Part shown: positions 12,051 through 23,104 of the stretch, piece by piece
Position numbering within the stretch: position 1 is the first letter of the stretch
How the letters are laid out: each line of letters begins with the position of its first letter
Assembly: GCA_016801885.1 (NCBI GenBank)
Contig: CM028886.1
Location: forward strand, 17,035,366 to 17,099,365
Source: Toxotes chatareus
Lineage: Eukaryota > Chordata > Actinopteri > Toxotidae
Length of the DNA: 64,000 bases
Direction of reading: 5' to 3'
Made by a program: the position numbers and the translations under genes
The notes under the pieces: model-generated
Database searches by the model: none
Seen by the model: the letters and a program-made list of their open reading frames with translations, nothing else
Told to the model about the DNA's origin: nothing

Positions 12051-12469
12051 TTTGCTCATCGTTTAGAAATATGGCCAACTCTTGGGAAAATTTGTCTGGA
12101 GTTATCATTTTATATTTTCTAGAAGTTATGGCCATACAGTACACATCACTGCACTGTGCAAGATGGAGAATAGATAGACAGTATATTCATCAACTACACA
12201 ACAAAGTGTAACACAAGTTGTAAGGTGGCTGTGTGGTGGGACAAATTCTTTATTCATACATAAAATCTCACATGTATTGTAGATTTTCTTCATTGCCGTG
12301 CTCATAGACGTATCAAAGTTATTTAATTTGAGTTTAACACACAAAAAGGGCATTATGTCCATAAATAAGTAGGTAAAAAGGTTCATGCCACTCTGTGTTA
12401 TGAGGAGAAGAATAGCAGAGTAGCACGGCTGTCCTGCCTGTCTATCGTTAACAGCAGAAGACACAGCAA

Positions 12470-12840
12470 GGCCACTCGGTGCCTCAGCGGGCTGTAGCTG
12501 TCAGGCTTTCCAGAGAGTCGACAGCCCGAGTGATAAGACCACTTTAAAGGAGAAATATCCGCCTCTCCTCCCCTTTAAGAGGAAATCTGCTTAAAATACC
12601 ATGACTGTCTTGTATTTGGTTTATGGAGGATGTGATCACTGGTGGCTGCCTAAGGAGTAATAAACTCAATACAGTCACTCTTTTGCTCAGTTTGTGGCCC
12701 AGTGACTGGCACAATCCTTCAGAGACAGAGAGGTTGTCACTGTTTCTGTCCCAGTCTAAGTCGGATAAGGAAGAATAAGTGTTACTGTAAGATATCAGCT
12801 GCTATAGAGGCAAGTAAGCAATCAATACATTGAATGGATG
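12470..12840. promoter_or_regulatory. candidate cis-regulatory block
   Basis: Repeat-free stretch in which CTTTAAAGGAG near 12543 is mirrored by CCCCTTTAAG near 12573. GAGTAATAAAC lies near 12655 and GCAATCAATACATTG near 12819. Role inferred from texture. Confidence 0.28.
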
Positions 12841-12844
12841 TTTT

Positions 12845-13475
12845 GAGACACACACCCATGTTCCCTTTCAAAGTGATAATGTCCTTTGTGGAGTGCTTTC
12901 CATACATATTTATATAAAAGCAAGTTTTTATGAATAATGGCAGCAAGGTTGGAAGCTGACAATGAGATCAAGGTTTAGAGGATCAAAAGGATGTCTGGGT
13001 GAAGTATGAAGGACACTGGATAGGTTACAGTTTGAAAGAGTATTTCCCATCCTTGAACGTATGCTGTTGTGGCAGTGTACAGCTTGAGCCATGGAAACAC
13101 AGCCCAACTCCCCTGAGCCCTCTGTTTCTCTCCCATCCCTCCGTGACCTAATTCCCCAGAGGTTTCCACCTGCCTGTCAAAGTTTTGCACCAACTATCAA
13201 AAGGGGAAAGGGGTTTCTGTGGCGCGAATACCCTTTACGATCAACCTAGTTGTAGGGATCTATTTTGCTTGGAGTTGCAGAACTGAGGCAACATTCTGAT
13301 GAGGACACATGGAGGTCAACACCTCGGTGAAAACAATGACAGATGCAGTAGCACGATATAAATTCACCATGGCATCCAGCCTCAGCTCCAACTGTCAGCA
13401 GCATCAGAGGGCATCAGGGGAGCCCTCTGCAAAAATGAAGGGGGGAAAAACGAGCAGAGGAGGAGAAAGGGAGCG
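12845..13475. other. non-coding stretch, nothing recognised
   Basis: Mixed-complexity sequence; open frames on the minus strand have no recognisable domain. Confidence 0.5.
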
Positions 13476-13479
13476 GAGT

Positions 13480-14180
13480 TTGTAACAGTGTCTATTACGC
13501 TGCCGAAGAATTTGCCTGGGAGCTCGGCTTGACAGATTAGCCCAGTGCCCAGATGGGGCAGTGCATCGGTGAAACAAGAGCTACTTTTATGAGGTACGTA
13601 ACACAAGCCTGGGGTAGCCACGGCAAGGCCTGGTAAGCGATCCCTTGATGAAAGTGAGGGCAGTGCTCCACCTTTCATGTTTCCATAGGTTTTATTTGGA
13701 GCACGCACAGACGGGGCTGCAGACAGAAATGACAGACAATTAAGATTGCACAAAGGCAAGGGAAATTCAGTATCGGGCTACATGACCCCTGCTTGCCGGC
13801 AGTATTTCAATGCATATGGCTGCCTTTTGTAATGAAATTCTTAGGGAAAACCTGTGTGTGTGTGAGTGAGAAAGACAGAGAGAAAGAGGGGGAGAAAAGA
13901 GGGCCTGAAGCTCAAGCGATGGGTAAAACATGCAGTTATATATACCTGGCAGATTCCAGTTTCTAAACCCACCTTCATGCATCAAAGAGCCAAAGCAATA
14001 GACGGGTGTGGGGATTAATGTGGAAATAAACCTTGGGCTTTCTACATATCAAAGACCAGATAAGCTTATGAAGTTTAATTCATATGTTTTATTCCGCTGA
14101 AAAACGGCCATTTGTGATGATGGCTGGGCTGTCCCGGCGGAATGATAGCACGCCGATAACGATCCGGCGCCAACACTTCA
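13480..14180. promoter_or_regulatory. candidate cis-regulatory block, relatively CpG-rich end
   Basis: Mostly high-complexity sequence interrupted by a short TG/GA tract at about 13853-13895. The segment near 14095-14175 has unusually many CpGs for this window (CCGGCGG, ACGCCGATAACG, CCGGCGCC). No promoter or transcript is demonstrable from sequence. Confidence 0.3.
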
Positions 14181-14800
14181 ACTGAATCCATTTCTAAGGA
14201 GAAAGGAACAGGTTTGAGAAATATAAATTAACCTCACCTTGCTGAGAGTGAAAAAAGGGGGGGATTCTCCCATGAATGTCCACTGACAGGGATTTCTTCA
14301 TCCCAATAACTAAGACATCTAGTTTGAGCCATAAAGGAACGACGCCGCAGACAGGCAGGCTGTGGCTCCAGACAGAATAGAACATTTTTTGGTGGCGAGA
14401 GATGTCTAAATCTGGGAATGGATTTTATATTTCCAGCGTAATATCAAGGGCGAGCAGGTGAACTTCCTGGGTTTTCATTCTGCAGACACCTAATCTTGAT
14501 CTCCCTGCACATGTGGATGAGGGAATGAAGTCAGACAGCACTGAAAATGTGCCCATATTGGGAAAGAATTAGAAACAACTTGGCATATGTTTTTTTTATA
14601 AAGTTCTCAGACGAACATCCCCAAACTAATGAAAAATACGTATTACCTGTGCAGATAAGTGTGTGAAATGAGTAATGTTTTAAATACACGCCTGTCTACA
14701 CATATGGTACATCTGCCTGTTAGAGGTTGAATGCCAAATCTTGTCAGAATTTCTACATTTAGTCGCTGCTCTTCAAATGCATCCTCATATGGGTACGGCT

Positions 14801-14825
14801 AAAAAAAAAAAAAAAAAAAAAAAAA
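14801..14825. repeat. poly-A(25) tract
   Basis: An uninterrupted run of 25 A. No target-site duplication was seen around it, so a retroposon origin is not supported. Confidence 0.9.
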
Positions 14826-14907
14826 GGTGAGTTCCCAAAAATATGGTTTCAATTTATGGATTTAAGTACTGTAATGTAAAACTACAAAACTCCATTCTAC
14901 CCCTTAT

Positions 14908-14935
14908 CTTTAATATATATATATACATATACACA
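14908..14935. repeat. (TA)n microsatellite
   Basis: A short imperfect TA run. Confidence 0.8.
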
Positions 14936-15179
14936 ATTGCATATGCAGGTGGCTTGATGAGATATTTTCTGGGTTTGAGATGTAGAGGAACTCTCAAACA
15001 AACCCCACTGAACACATAAATAAAATAGGGCTGGTGCATACTATGGACTTAGTCACACTTTTGGATTATCAGTATGTATTTGTTTTGTTTTTGTGAGACT
15101 TAGAATGAAGAAACAAATTTATCATGTTTGAACAATGAAGCTAAGCTGGTTTTGTTACTAAAATAATACTGTGGGATCA

Positions 15180-15660
15180 GGTACAGAATGTTTCTCTTCA
15201 GAGCGGCCACCGTGACTGGAAACATTTTTCTCATTGAGCATGCAAATTATTACAAAATGTTCCTCTGCAGCCACTTTTCAACAACATGCTGAAACTCCAT
15301 GAAAATTTTCTTTTTTTTTTTTTTTTTTTTTTATTCAGAGAGCTTCTTCACTGTAGAATTTCACCCATGAGGTTTTACAGGATTGTTCCCTTTAATGAGG
15401 CCCTGGAAAAGCTTATTTTCCCATCTGTGGCCTCTCTCGTTCCCATTCAGTTAATCAAATTACACGGCATCTTTAATCTTGCCTTATGAGCCAGTTTATT
15501 AACTTAAATTCTTCAAACCCTGCAGCAATGAGTGGGTGAGATTCAAAGGAGATCTATATGCAGCGCAGGGAAACGGTGCATTTCCCTCTCTTTGACAGGC
15601 AGGCTTAGTGATGATGACACCACTGATGTATTTTTCACCACAAACAGTACTAAAAATTGA
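15180..15660. promoter_or_regulatory. candidate cis-regulatory block with SOX-octamer arrangement
   Basis: High-complexity block split by T22 at 15311-15332. At about 15232-15247 a CATTGA SOX-like half-site precedes an ATGCAAAT octamer (15240-15247) by two bases, close to the SOX2-OCT4 composite layout. CAGTTAATCAAATTAC near 15448 adds homeodomain cores. The block is inferred, not measured. Confidence 0.35.
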
Positions 15661-15879
15661 TATTTACTCTAAAATGGAAGAGTAAACACATTTCAAAATC
15701 ACAATCTGCAAATCATTTAACCAGCTTTATTAATTTTCCAAAAACAGTGATGTGAGCGCAGTAACAGCGTGTAGTTTGGGACTGCTCCAGCCCTATAGGG
15801 TGGAGTTATTAATGGATGCAACTGTTCTGCCAATCCGTTAATCGCAACCACGCTGAACCACATCGTATATCACACAGCC

Positions 15880-16135
15880 TCACTCAGACAGCCAGCCAGC
15901 CAACCAATCACTCAACCAACCAGGCACTGAGGCATTGAGCCAACCAGCAAATAAACCAGCTAATCAGGCTGCGAGGCAGATACTCAGTTAGCCGGTGAGG
16001 TAGCCATTCAGCCAGCTAGATAACCACTCAGGTAGTCAAGATGACAAAGTCAACCCGGTAACACTAGCTAGAGTCAAGCCTGCCTGTGGAGTCAGTCAGT
16101 CAGCCAGCCAGTACGTCTGCCAGCCAAAGCAGCGT
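15880..16135. repeat. degenerate tetranucleotide-derived array (CAGC/CAAC/CAGT)
   Basis: About 250 bp built from diverged four-base units such as CAGC, CAAC, CAGT and AACCA, with recurring GCCAGCCAGC and CCAACCA phrases. Copies are too diverged for a simple microsatellite, consistent with an old decayed array. Low complexity extends across the whole stretch. Confidence 0.7.
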
Positions 16136-16139
16136 GCCC

Positions 16140-17680
16140 TGGCCCGAGCCTTGGAGAAAACAAGCAGTATGCAATCTGTACACCATAAACACAATGTGAC
16201 ACTTAGCACCGGGTTGAGAGAGATTTATCGCACACATTCTTGGCTCTTCAGTTAATATACTGCACTCTGCTGTGTATTAACTTCAGGCTCTCAGGCAATG
16301 ATTCTGTGACACCCCAGCCCCTTGCCACGAACATCTCCCCCTTTCATTTATCAGAATACTTTCCAAATATCTTACAAGTAGCAAACCTGTTTTTGGGATT
16401 AATACTGAGTAGCATGGCATTTGAGCCCTTCTTGTCAAAGCCAAACTAAATCTTTCTAAAGCACAACCAAGTTATGGTTTTAAGCTCTTGATGTATGAAA
16501 TAGTACATAGTATAGTATTAGTAATAGTATTAGCAGGTTTCTACAACAGATTGGTGGCTGCATGCATAGTTGGTCCAGTACGGGGGGTGGCCAGGGTCAT
16601 ATTTCCTTGTTGATATGGAGCTACAGATTATTTTTAGGTGCACATATTAAAACGTTTATGTTTCACTCAAGTATCACAGCAGCAAATGAAGCTGCATATT
16701 CTTGCTTGGTTGGACATCTGTAGCACAAATGACGTATGGTAGGGTCTCTCTTTTTAAACTTTTACACCACCACATTCTTACTGTACGACCCAGGAAACAA
16801 TAAATCACCAAATGCCAAATGTCAGGAGGTGTAAAATGACGGCATCTCATCCTGGTTGTATCAGTGTCAAATGAATTTGTTCACAGGTTGCCTAGGGATG
16901 AGCAACCTTTGAACACATTTATTTTATGCCTGTTACAAAAGAATATATCACACTTACATGAAACTTGTGCTGTATATATCTAAACCTTGTCCTTTGCTTT
17001 ATAAAAACTGAAAAATCCAAGTCAAGTTTGGCAATGGAGGCAGCATTTGTGTGACAGGTTGGTGTCACATAGTTGAGAAACAGATTGCGAACACATGTTT
17101 GGACCCTCTGGGTTCAAGAATTTGTCTTGGAGTGGAATTCAAATTTTATATATTTACTCATTTGGGAGCCTTTCCAAAATAAGGATAGATTTCATTCCAA
17201 ATATCATATCCCTTTCATTTTGTTATTTGCATATCCCCACTTCCCTTGATCTATGATAGCTGCATGCTTCAGCTGCTTTAACTAGAATAATGTCAGTGTC
17301 CTGTAGAGACTTGGCATTTTCAAGTGTCAGCTGGGCGAACTGTCGAAGGTAAAGTAGAAAGGAGGCTGCATTCATTTCTTAAATTGTGCTGAAAACCACC
17401 GCCACATTAGTGATAATCACATTTCAAAAAACATAATGAAATGTTTATTTACATCTTAACCACCAACCGCTTGACTGAGGGCTTCTCCAGAGCAAACATA
17501 TTGTTAGATAAAATGATTAAAGTAGAGAAAACATTGTTTCATTGTCAACATTTACAGCAACAAAATATTTTATAGAAACTGTCTATAACAACCTGATGAC
17601 GACACAAAACATGCAGAAAGCATAGCAAGCTACAGTACATCATATTAGTAATATCTGAATGATATCAGAAGAATATATCA
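16140..17680. other. non-coding stretch, nothing firm recognised
   Basis: No gene or repeat family seen. TAGTA-rich sequence near 16502-16533 is a minor low-complexity patch. Confidence 0.55.
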
Positions 17681-17689
17681 AATAATATT

Positions 17690-18320
17690 AAATAGGTCTG
17701 AGTCTGAGAATGTATGGAATAATTGTGGAATTATTTGATATGCAAAGATTTTTTTTTTTTTTCCTGTACCATACAGACTGATGTGCATGTGATAAACTAA
17801 AGATGAATAACTGAGAAAATAAACCTGGTCAGGTGTTGCTGCATATATTAATGCAAGTGAATAAATTAATGCCAAGTGATGATTGTTGGAATTATGACAA
17901 ATCTGACAAGATATAAGATATTTATGAAAAAAAAAAAAAACATTAAATAAATTAAAAAGGCACAGACAGTTTCTAAGTGAGATTAGGGATATCATTATGA
18001 TACTGGCAAAACATAGCAAAGGCCCTTATAGGGGTACATCATGCTCTGTAAGAACAAGTGGAGGATTGTTAAACATAAGCTGCCTCCTTTGGTTAAGGTA
18101 AATGAAGAACCAGTGTCACAGATTATTTTCTTATATCAGTATGAGAAAAGTCAATACTCATTTTGAGTCAAGGATTAATAAAGTTAAGTGGAGTTGCTCT
18201 ACATATTCTTTAAAAAATGGTTAAAATTATTATTGAATAATTGTGTAATGTTTCATGGTGTGTTGCTATTTCATTTATTTATTTATTCTTTTTTTAATCA
18301 CACAATACATAGGCTAACAT
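17690..18320. other. AT-rich non-coding stretch with poly-T and poly-A runs
   Basis: Includes T14 at 17749-17762, A14 at 17927-17940 and ATTT units near 18270-18290. The minus-strand 113-aa open frame here is Ile/Leu/Phe-rich, as expected from AT bias. Confidence 0.65.
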
Positions 18321-18323
18321 ACA

Positions 18324-18378
<55 letters not shown>

Positions 18379-18400
18379 TATATGTATATATATATACTGT
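18321..18400. repeat. long (TA)n array flanked by ACAGTA/TACTGT inverted ends
   Basis: About 70 bp of nearly pure TA with CACA and TG interruptions near 18371-18384. The array begins ACAGTATATA and ends TATATACTGT, so the whole 80 bp is almost perfectly self-complementary and could extrude as a cruciform. The open frame over it (Ile-Tyr repeats) is an artefact. Confidence 0.92.
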
Positions 18401-18404
18401 TAAG

Positions 18405-19910
18405 TTGTAGTAAAACTCAATCCAGTCATTCTCTTTGGTCCAGTCAGTTTGATTACAACTCACTGGACTCACCCTAACTACCCTTAGCAGCACCAGTTTT
18501 TACCAAAGATGATTTCCTGTTTCAAAGCTGGGCACATCTATCAGTCTGTCAGTATGAGACAGTGACGGAAGGGATTAAGCAGTTTGCTGACCCCAGTGCT
18601 TCCAACAAGATCTCTGTTGACAGGGCGTAAATACACCAGTTAGATTTGGTCACTGTAGTTTATTCGGAAGCCTCAGGGGGTGACTGCACATTTTAAACAT
18701 GATAAAGTGATAATCTTCCTGTAATGGGAATACAGTAATGACAGAGGAGAAAAAAGGACAGCGCGTTTTGTGGGACACGTTTTACCACATGGACTGGAAA
18801 CATGAAAATGCTGAGATACTTGTCTTATCTGGTCAGAAATGTCTAATCGAAAACCCACCTCACAACTCTCATCTGTGCCTCAGTCTGTGTCTCTGTGTCC
18901 AAAATATACCTTAACTCCAGTGTTGACCCAAGATTTGTTTCCCACAATGTCATTTGAGAGCAGCATGGAAAGAGTATCACTCTGCTGTTGATATGACAAA
19001 TATAGAGTGGAGCCTTGAGAACGTAGCATAAAGGTCAGCCAGAGTACAGCCGATAAGACTGTATACATCCAAGACCATCAAAGTGCTTTAAAGATGCCCT
19101 CTGTATGGTAACATGTCACCAAAGCTGTTGGCTATACATTTAAGTTAATGCTAAGCTATTCTCCTATGGCAGAATGCTGACTTCAGTGAAAACAAACAGC
19201 TGAAATGTGACACTTTATTAGAGAGTCACTTGTTTACTTATCAGTTTTCAAGGGTCAAGAGTTCAGTTCTTGTTTGAATGACCTTTGCAAATCTCATCCT
19301 CATGGCAAAGACGTGTCACTGTAAAATCCATTTAAGTACAAATGATTTACATTGCCATTCATAAAACTTACCACAACCGCCATGTGGTGGTTATATCTGG
19401 ACATGTTTATTTATCTCTTTTCCCATAATCACCACCACTATCAATTTCATCTATTTTGGGGTTGATGGGTAACCATATCTCCTTAAAATGTTTTTTTTTT
19501 TTCAAATCTTCAAAACCTGCACAAGGTTCACATTAAGATCCACAGTCCAACAGCTTAAGCCAAATAAGTACAGAGAAAATATTATTATGGTAGAAATAAA
19601 TACTCAATTATTTTCTGCAATATCAGTGTAAAAAAGGATTTTTTTTTCTTTTAAAGAGACTTTGTTCCCTCTACTAAAGATGCAGGAAAGCAAACAAAAC
19701 ATTCCCCAGGCAAACATATGGCAAGAGAATGCCAGGATGGAAATTAGGCCAGAATTCTAATAATATTTGTGGCCAGAAGCCTACCATGGACAATGACTCA
19801 AAGCTGGTAAATAAATGCATTTCCCAGGTAGGAAATCGCTCAGGTATTATTTTGTTCAAATGAGCCAATGTACAGTCGCAGGCTCTCGTCTCATTTGTTC
19901 TTCATACAGT
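18405..19910. other. non-coding stretch, nothing recognised
   Basis: Mixed sequence with poly-T at about 19490-19502. Short open frames on the minus strand have no recognisable domain. Confidence 0.55.
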
Positions 19911-19919
19911 ATGTTTGTA

Positions 19920-20260
19920 CACATGCTGAGCAGGTCACCTGGCCCAGAGGATTAGAATGCTAACCAGTTTACATTCTGCCCACAGCTTTTGAAATGATTC
20001 AATTTTCCTAATCTTGTTTAGCTTTAGAGTATGTGGCTTTGAGGCAATATGGCATCCTTTTTCAATCGTGGATCCTTTGAGGACATTTGCATATCTAAAT
20101 TTTGTACTGAAATTCAGGACAGGCTCTGCTTTGCGGCCCTCTGAAAAATCCAAACTAAGAAGCATTGCTGGGTCAACCTGGAGGCTTAATATATGTTTGA
20201 TGTGTAGAGATAGCCACCTGCTTTTTTCCTCTTACTCCAGTTTCTGAGAAATGCTAAACT
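19920..20260. promoter_or_regulatory. candidate cis-regulatory block
   Basis: Repeat-free block with an inverted octamer (ATTTGCAT) at 20085-20092 and a TTCAATTTTCCTAATC stretch near 19998. Role inferred from texture. Confidence 0.28.
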
Positions 20261-20359
20261 CCCTCTTGATGTTAATGGGATAGTCTGCTATTCTTCATAA
20301 TTCACATCCTCAGATGTGGAAAGGACATGGAGTTTATTCCTCCCAAATGGATGAACATG

Positions 20360-20390
20360 AATAGTGTTTTTTTTTTCTTTTTTTTTTCTA
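20360..20390. repeat. T-rich tract
   Basis: T runs broken by single C bases. Confidence 0.8.
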
Positions 20391-20699
20391 TGCAAGTAAA
20401 ATATACTCAAAGTTTTAGCCATGAGACATATATGCTTTCTTTCTTGTTTGTTTTCTCCCTCTTTCTAGTTATGGATGTTACTGAGTGTTTTCAAAGTATA
20501 AGAAGAAGGTGCCAAAAGATATGCATGGCTGACAGAAACAAACTATTTCTCTTTTAGAAACAGAAAATGTAATATTAGACTCAGGGAATTTTAACTCCAT
20601 CCATCTGATTCTACAGACAAATTAAATATATTTGAATTAATTCAAAGATCCCATGCTTCAAAAAAAAAAAGAAAAAAAGGCACACTCATGTCCTTCATT

Positions 20700-20960
20700 G
20701 GTTTGTACTCACAGACCCGAGCTTGCTGCAATTACCTGCAAGAGCTAATGTGCACCGATCTGTAAAATAATTGTGAAGTGCTGAGAGGTTTTCCATTCCA
20801 AGTGGTCCCCAATGAATTGAGTGTTAAGTCCTCACGGCACGATGATGCAGAAGACATTTGTTCCTCAGATTTAGCCAGCAGGGAAGCAGCAGCAGACTAA
20901 ATGAAACCAGATTTCCTCCTCATATTTGTGCAACTGCTTGGTTTACAAAGTGAGCTGCAA
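20700..20960. promoter_or_regulatory. candidate cis-regulatory block
   Basis: Repeat-free sequence with TGCAATTACCTGC near 20727 and AAATAATTGTG near 20763. It is flanked by an A-rich run (20659-20680) on the left and AT-rich spacer on the right. Confidence 0.27.
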
Positions 20961-21108
20961 CTATGCTCTGTATCTGCAAAGATGGTTTCTATTGTGATGT
21001 AGTAGATGGTGTAAATACGGACGCTGAAAGATTTTAAAATACAGTTTCTGCACACAGTGTTTTGATTTGGTAATTTTTAACAACAATAAAATATTTTTCT
21101 AAAAAGAC

Positions 21109-21135
21109 AAAAAAAAAAAAATATATATATATACA
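21109..21135. repeat. compound A(n)(TA)n microsatellite
   Basis: About 13 A followed by about six TA units. Confidence 0.9.
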
Positions 21136-21399
21136 CAGAAAATCATACTGTTGCGGGCTGACATTTATTTTTTAGGGTAATACACTGTTATCAGCTTTAA
21201 AACAAATATAATTTTAGGTGAAGAATTATTTCAGTACCATATATAATTTATTTTAATGATAAATAGTAACTCTGTCAATATTCTAAAATGCTACTTGTAC
21301 AAAGAGCATAAACAAGTTTTTATCAGTGGGACTTTAGAGCTCCTTCTCATGTAAAGGATGCATGTCACAGAATATGAATATTGTTTCAGAGGCTTTAAA

Positions 21400-21770
21400 A
21401 TATGACATGAAAAAAGGGATTAATCTTCCTAATCCCAAAAGACCATCTTGATCTCACAGCTTTGGATGCTCACTGTGAATCGAGTGAAAAAAAAAAGTAT
21501 TAAAAAGGGACAAATATCGCTTCTCCATTCGCCGCTAGATGTATGTGATAAAGCGAAATGTCAGCAAAAATACTAAAGCCGTATGTCAGCAGAGCCGGCT
21601 GACAGACGGGAGGGAAGAGGTAAAAATGTTCTATCATGTCCGACAAGGTGTTCTTTTTGAGATTTAAAGATCACTGCACAACTTTAAACATGTTTGTCAC
21701 TTTTTACTCTGACGCAGGGAACTATCATGGGCTTCACAAGAACTTTATCGGCTCAGGCTCAAGGTAAGGG
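21400..21770. promoter_or_regulatory. candidate cis-regulatory block
   Basis: High-complexity block apart from a short A run near 21487, with TTCGCCGCTAGATG near 21527 and GAGCCGGCTGACAG near 21591. It carries the possible exon described at 21718-21763. Confidence 0.28.
21718..21763 (+). other. possible 46-nt exon
   Basis: A pyrimidine-rich acceptor (TTTTTACTCTGACGCAG, AG at 21716-21717) precedes 46 nt that end in CAAG with the donor GTAAGG at 21764. All three frames are open across it. No branch point is well placed and no protein family is recognised. Acceptor-donor pairs at this spacing also arise by chance many times in 64 kb, so this is only a candidate. Confidence 0.12.
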
Positions 21771-21889
21771 AGAGGGGAAAAGAAGTCCATTCCCATTTAT
21801 CTTAGCCAGGTTCCCTTCAAAGGCAACAAATAAATTACAGTGTACATTTGATACAAATTGATTTCTTAACTCAAATAACAATGTTGTCC

Positions 21890-22140
21890 CCCCGGTCAGG
21901 GCCATGTGTCACTCAGTCGCCAGTCTGAGTGAAAGCCTCAATCTGTCTCTGTGATAGAAATAGGGCTGACACATCTCCACCAAGGAATGCTAATCACGCG
22001 GGCCTGGCCTGGCCCTTTGTGGGCAGGCCATGATAAGGAAAATCAGTTTCCCCTCCTGTCAGACAGTGGGGCCTGCACCCTGATCGCTGTCTGGGAGGAA
22101 ACAAGCCATAGGCCTGGAAGTTACTGTCCTAGTTGTTTTG
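21890..22140. promoter_or_regulatory. candidate cis-regulatory block
   Basis: GC-richer, repeat-free block containing AATGCTAATCACGCG near 21987 and the inverted phrase GGGCCTGGCCTGGCCC near 22000. It directly abuts a 240-bp polypurine tract. Confidence 0.3.
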
Positions 22141-22149
22141 TTGTCTCGG

Positions 22150-22395
22150 TGTAGCTACACGACAGAGGAGAGAGAGAACGAGAGAGAGAGAGGTGGAGGG
22201 TGTGATGATGGAAGAGGTGTTGGGGGGGTGAAAAAAGAGCGAGGCGAATTGAAGGAAGACAGGAAGAGACAGAGGTGACAGGTGGATGGTGGAGGAGTGG
22301 GGTGAAAGACAGAGAATGGGAAGGGAAGAGAATAAAAGAAAGAGTGTGAGAAAGCAAGAGAAGGAGAGACAGAGAGAGGGAGAGATCAGCACGGA
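22150..22395. repeat. long (GA)n-rich polypurine tract
   Basis: About 240 bp of strongly purine-biased plus strand (GAGAGAGAGA-like, with GGTG and AAAG interruptions). It lies between two high-complexity blocks. The 165-aa minus-strand open frame at 22129-22626 is largely Ser/Leu/Pro from the complementary polypyrimidine strand and is not a gene. Confidence 0.85.
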
Positions 22396-22409
22396 TGCTG
22401 TGGTTTTAA

Positions 22410-22625
22410 AGCTTCGGCGGCAGCTGTAGCATCTGAGATGGAGCTGGAGTGAACCCCACTGAATATCTTGAGCCGATCTTATCAACGGCTGAGAGAAATG
22501 AGATATTGGCAGGAGCTGTTGAGTGCTCTCACAGCTGAGCAGGTTAATAGGGTTGGAAGGCAGGCCACAGGCTAATTGGATTTGCCGTGGCTTGATAAAC
22601 AGTGGCAAGCCTTTTTTGCCAGCCA
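22410..22625. promoter_or_regulatory. candidate cis-regulatory block
   Basis: Repeat-free block with CGGCGGCAGCTG near 22416, CAGGTTAATAGGG near 22538 and GCTAATTGGATTTG near 22570. It may form one element with 21890-22140, separated by the polypurine insertion. Confidence 0.32.
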
Positions 22626-22709
22626 AACATACAGGTCGACTTCACCGCCCCACTTCAGCCCCCCATCCCCCAAGCCCACTTCTCTTCCAAACACCCTCCA
22701 CAACCACAA

Positions 22710-22735
22710 CAACCTCAGAGAGAGAGAGACAGGAG
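22710..22735. repeat. (GA)n microsatellite
   Basis: Short GA run. Confidence 0.8.
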
Positions 22736-22796
22736 AGCAGAATGAAGGCTATTTTCTTCTCCATATTCCCAACAGGCCAGACTAGGAGGGTCTGTT

Positions 22797-22850
22797 TGTG
22801 TATCTGTGTGAGTGTGTATGTGTGTGTCTGTATGTGTACATGTGTGAAAC
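22797..22850. repeat. imperfect (TG)n microsatellite
   Basis: TG units with CTG, TATG and ACATG interruptions. Confidence 0.85.
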
Positions 22851-23071
22851 AGAGAGAGCTGGCCATCTACTGATTTTAATCAAATACCATTTAACCTGTC
22901 TGACCTCCAAGAGTCATCACACATGGCCAGATCAAGCAGGGTTGTTCTTCTCTCTTGCTCGGCATTAGAGGAGCGGGTGTAAAGAGGGTCTCTGTGTAGA
23001 CTGTTACTTCAACACCTTTTCCTTTAAAAGAAGTCCTGGTTTCCACATCATCACCCTTTTTAATCTCAGAT

Positions 23072-23101
23072 CAAAAAAAAAAAAAGGAAAAAAAAAAAAA
23101 T
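23072..23101. repeat. A-rich tract
   Basis: Two A runs (about 13 each) separated by GG. Confidence 0.9.
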
Positions 23102-23104
23102 TTG

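Noticed and set aside
22129..22626. 165-aa minus-strand open frame
   Set aside because: Mostly the complement of a GA-rich polypurine tract, giving Ser/Leu/Pro-rich translation; no domain.
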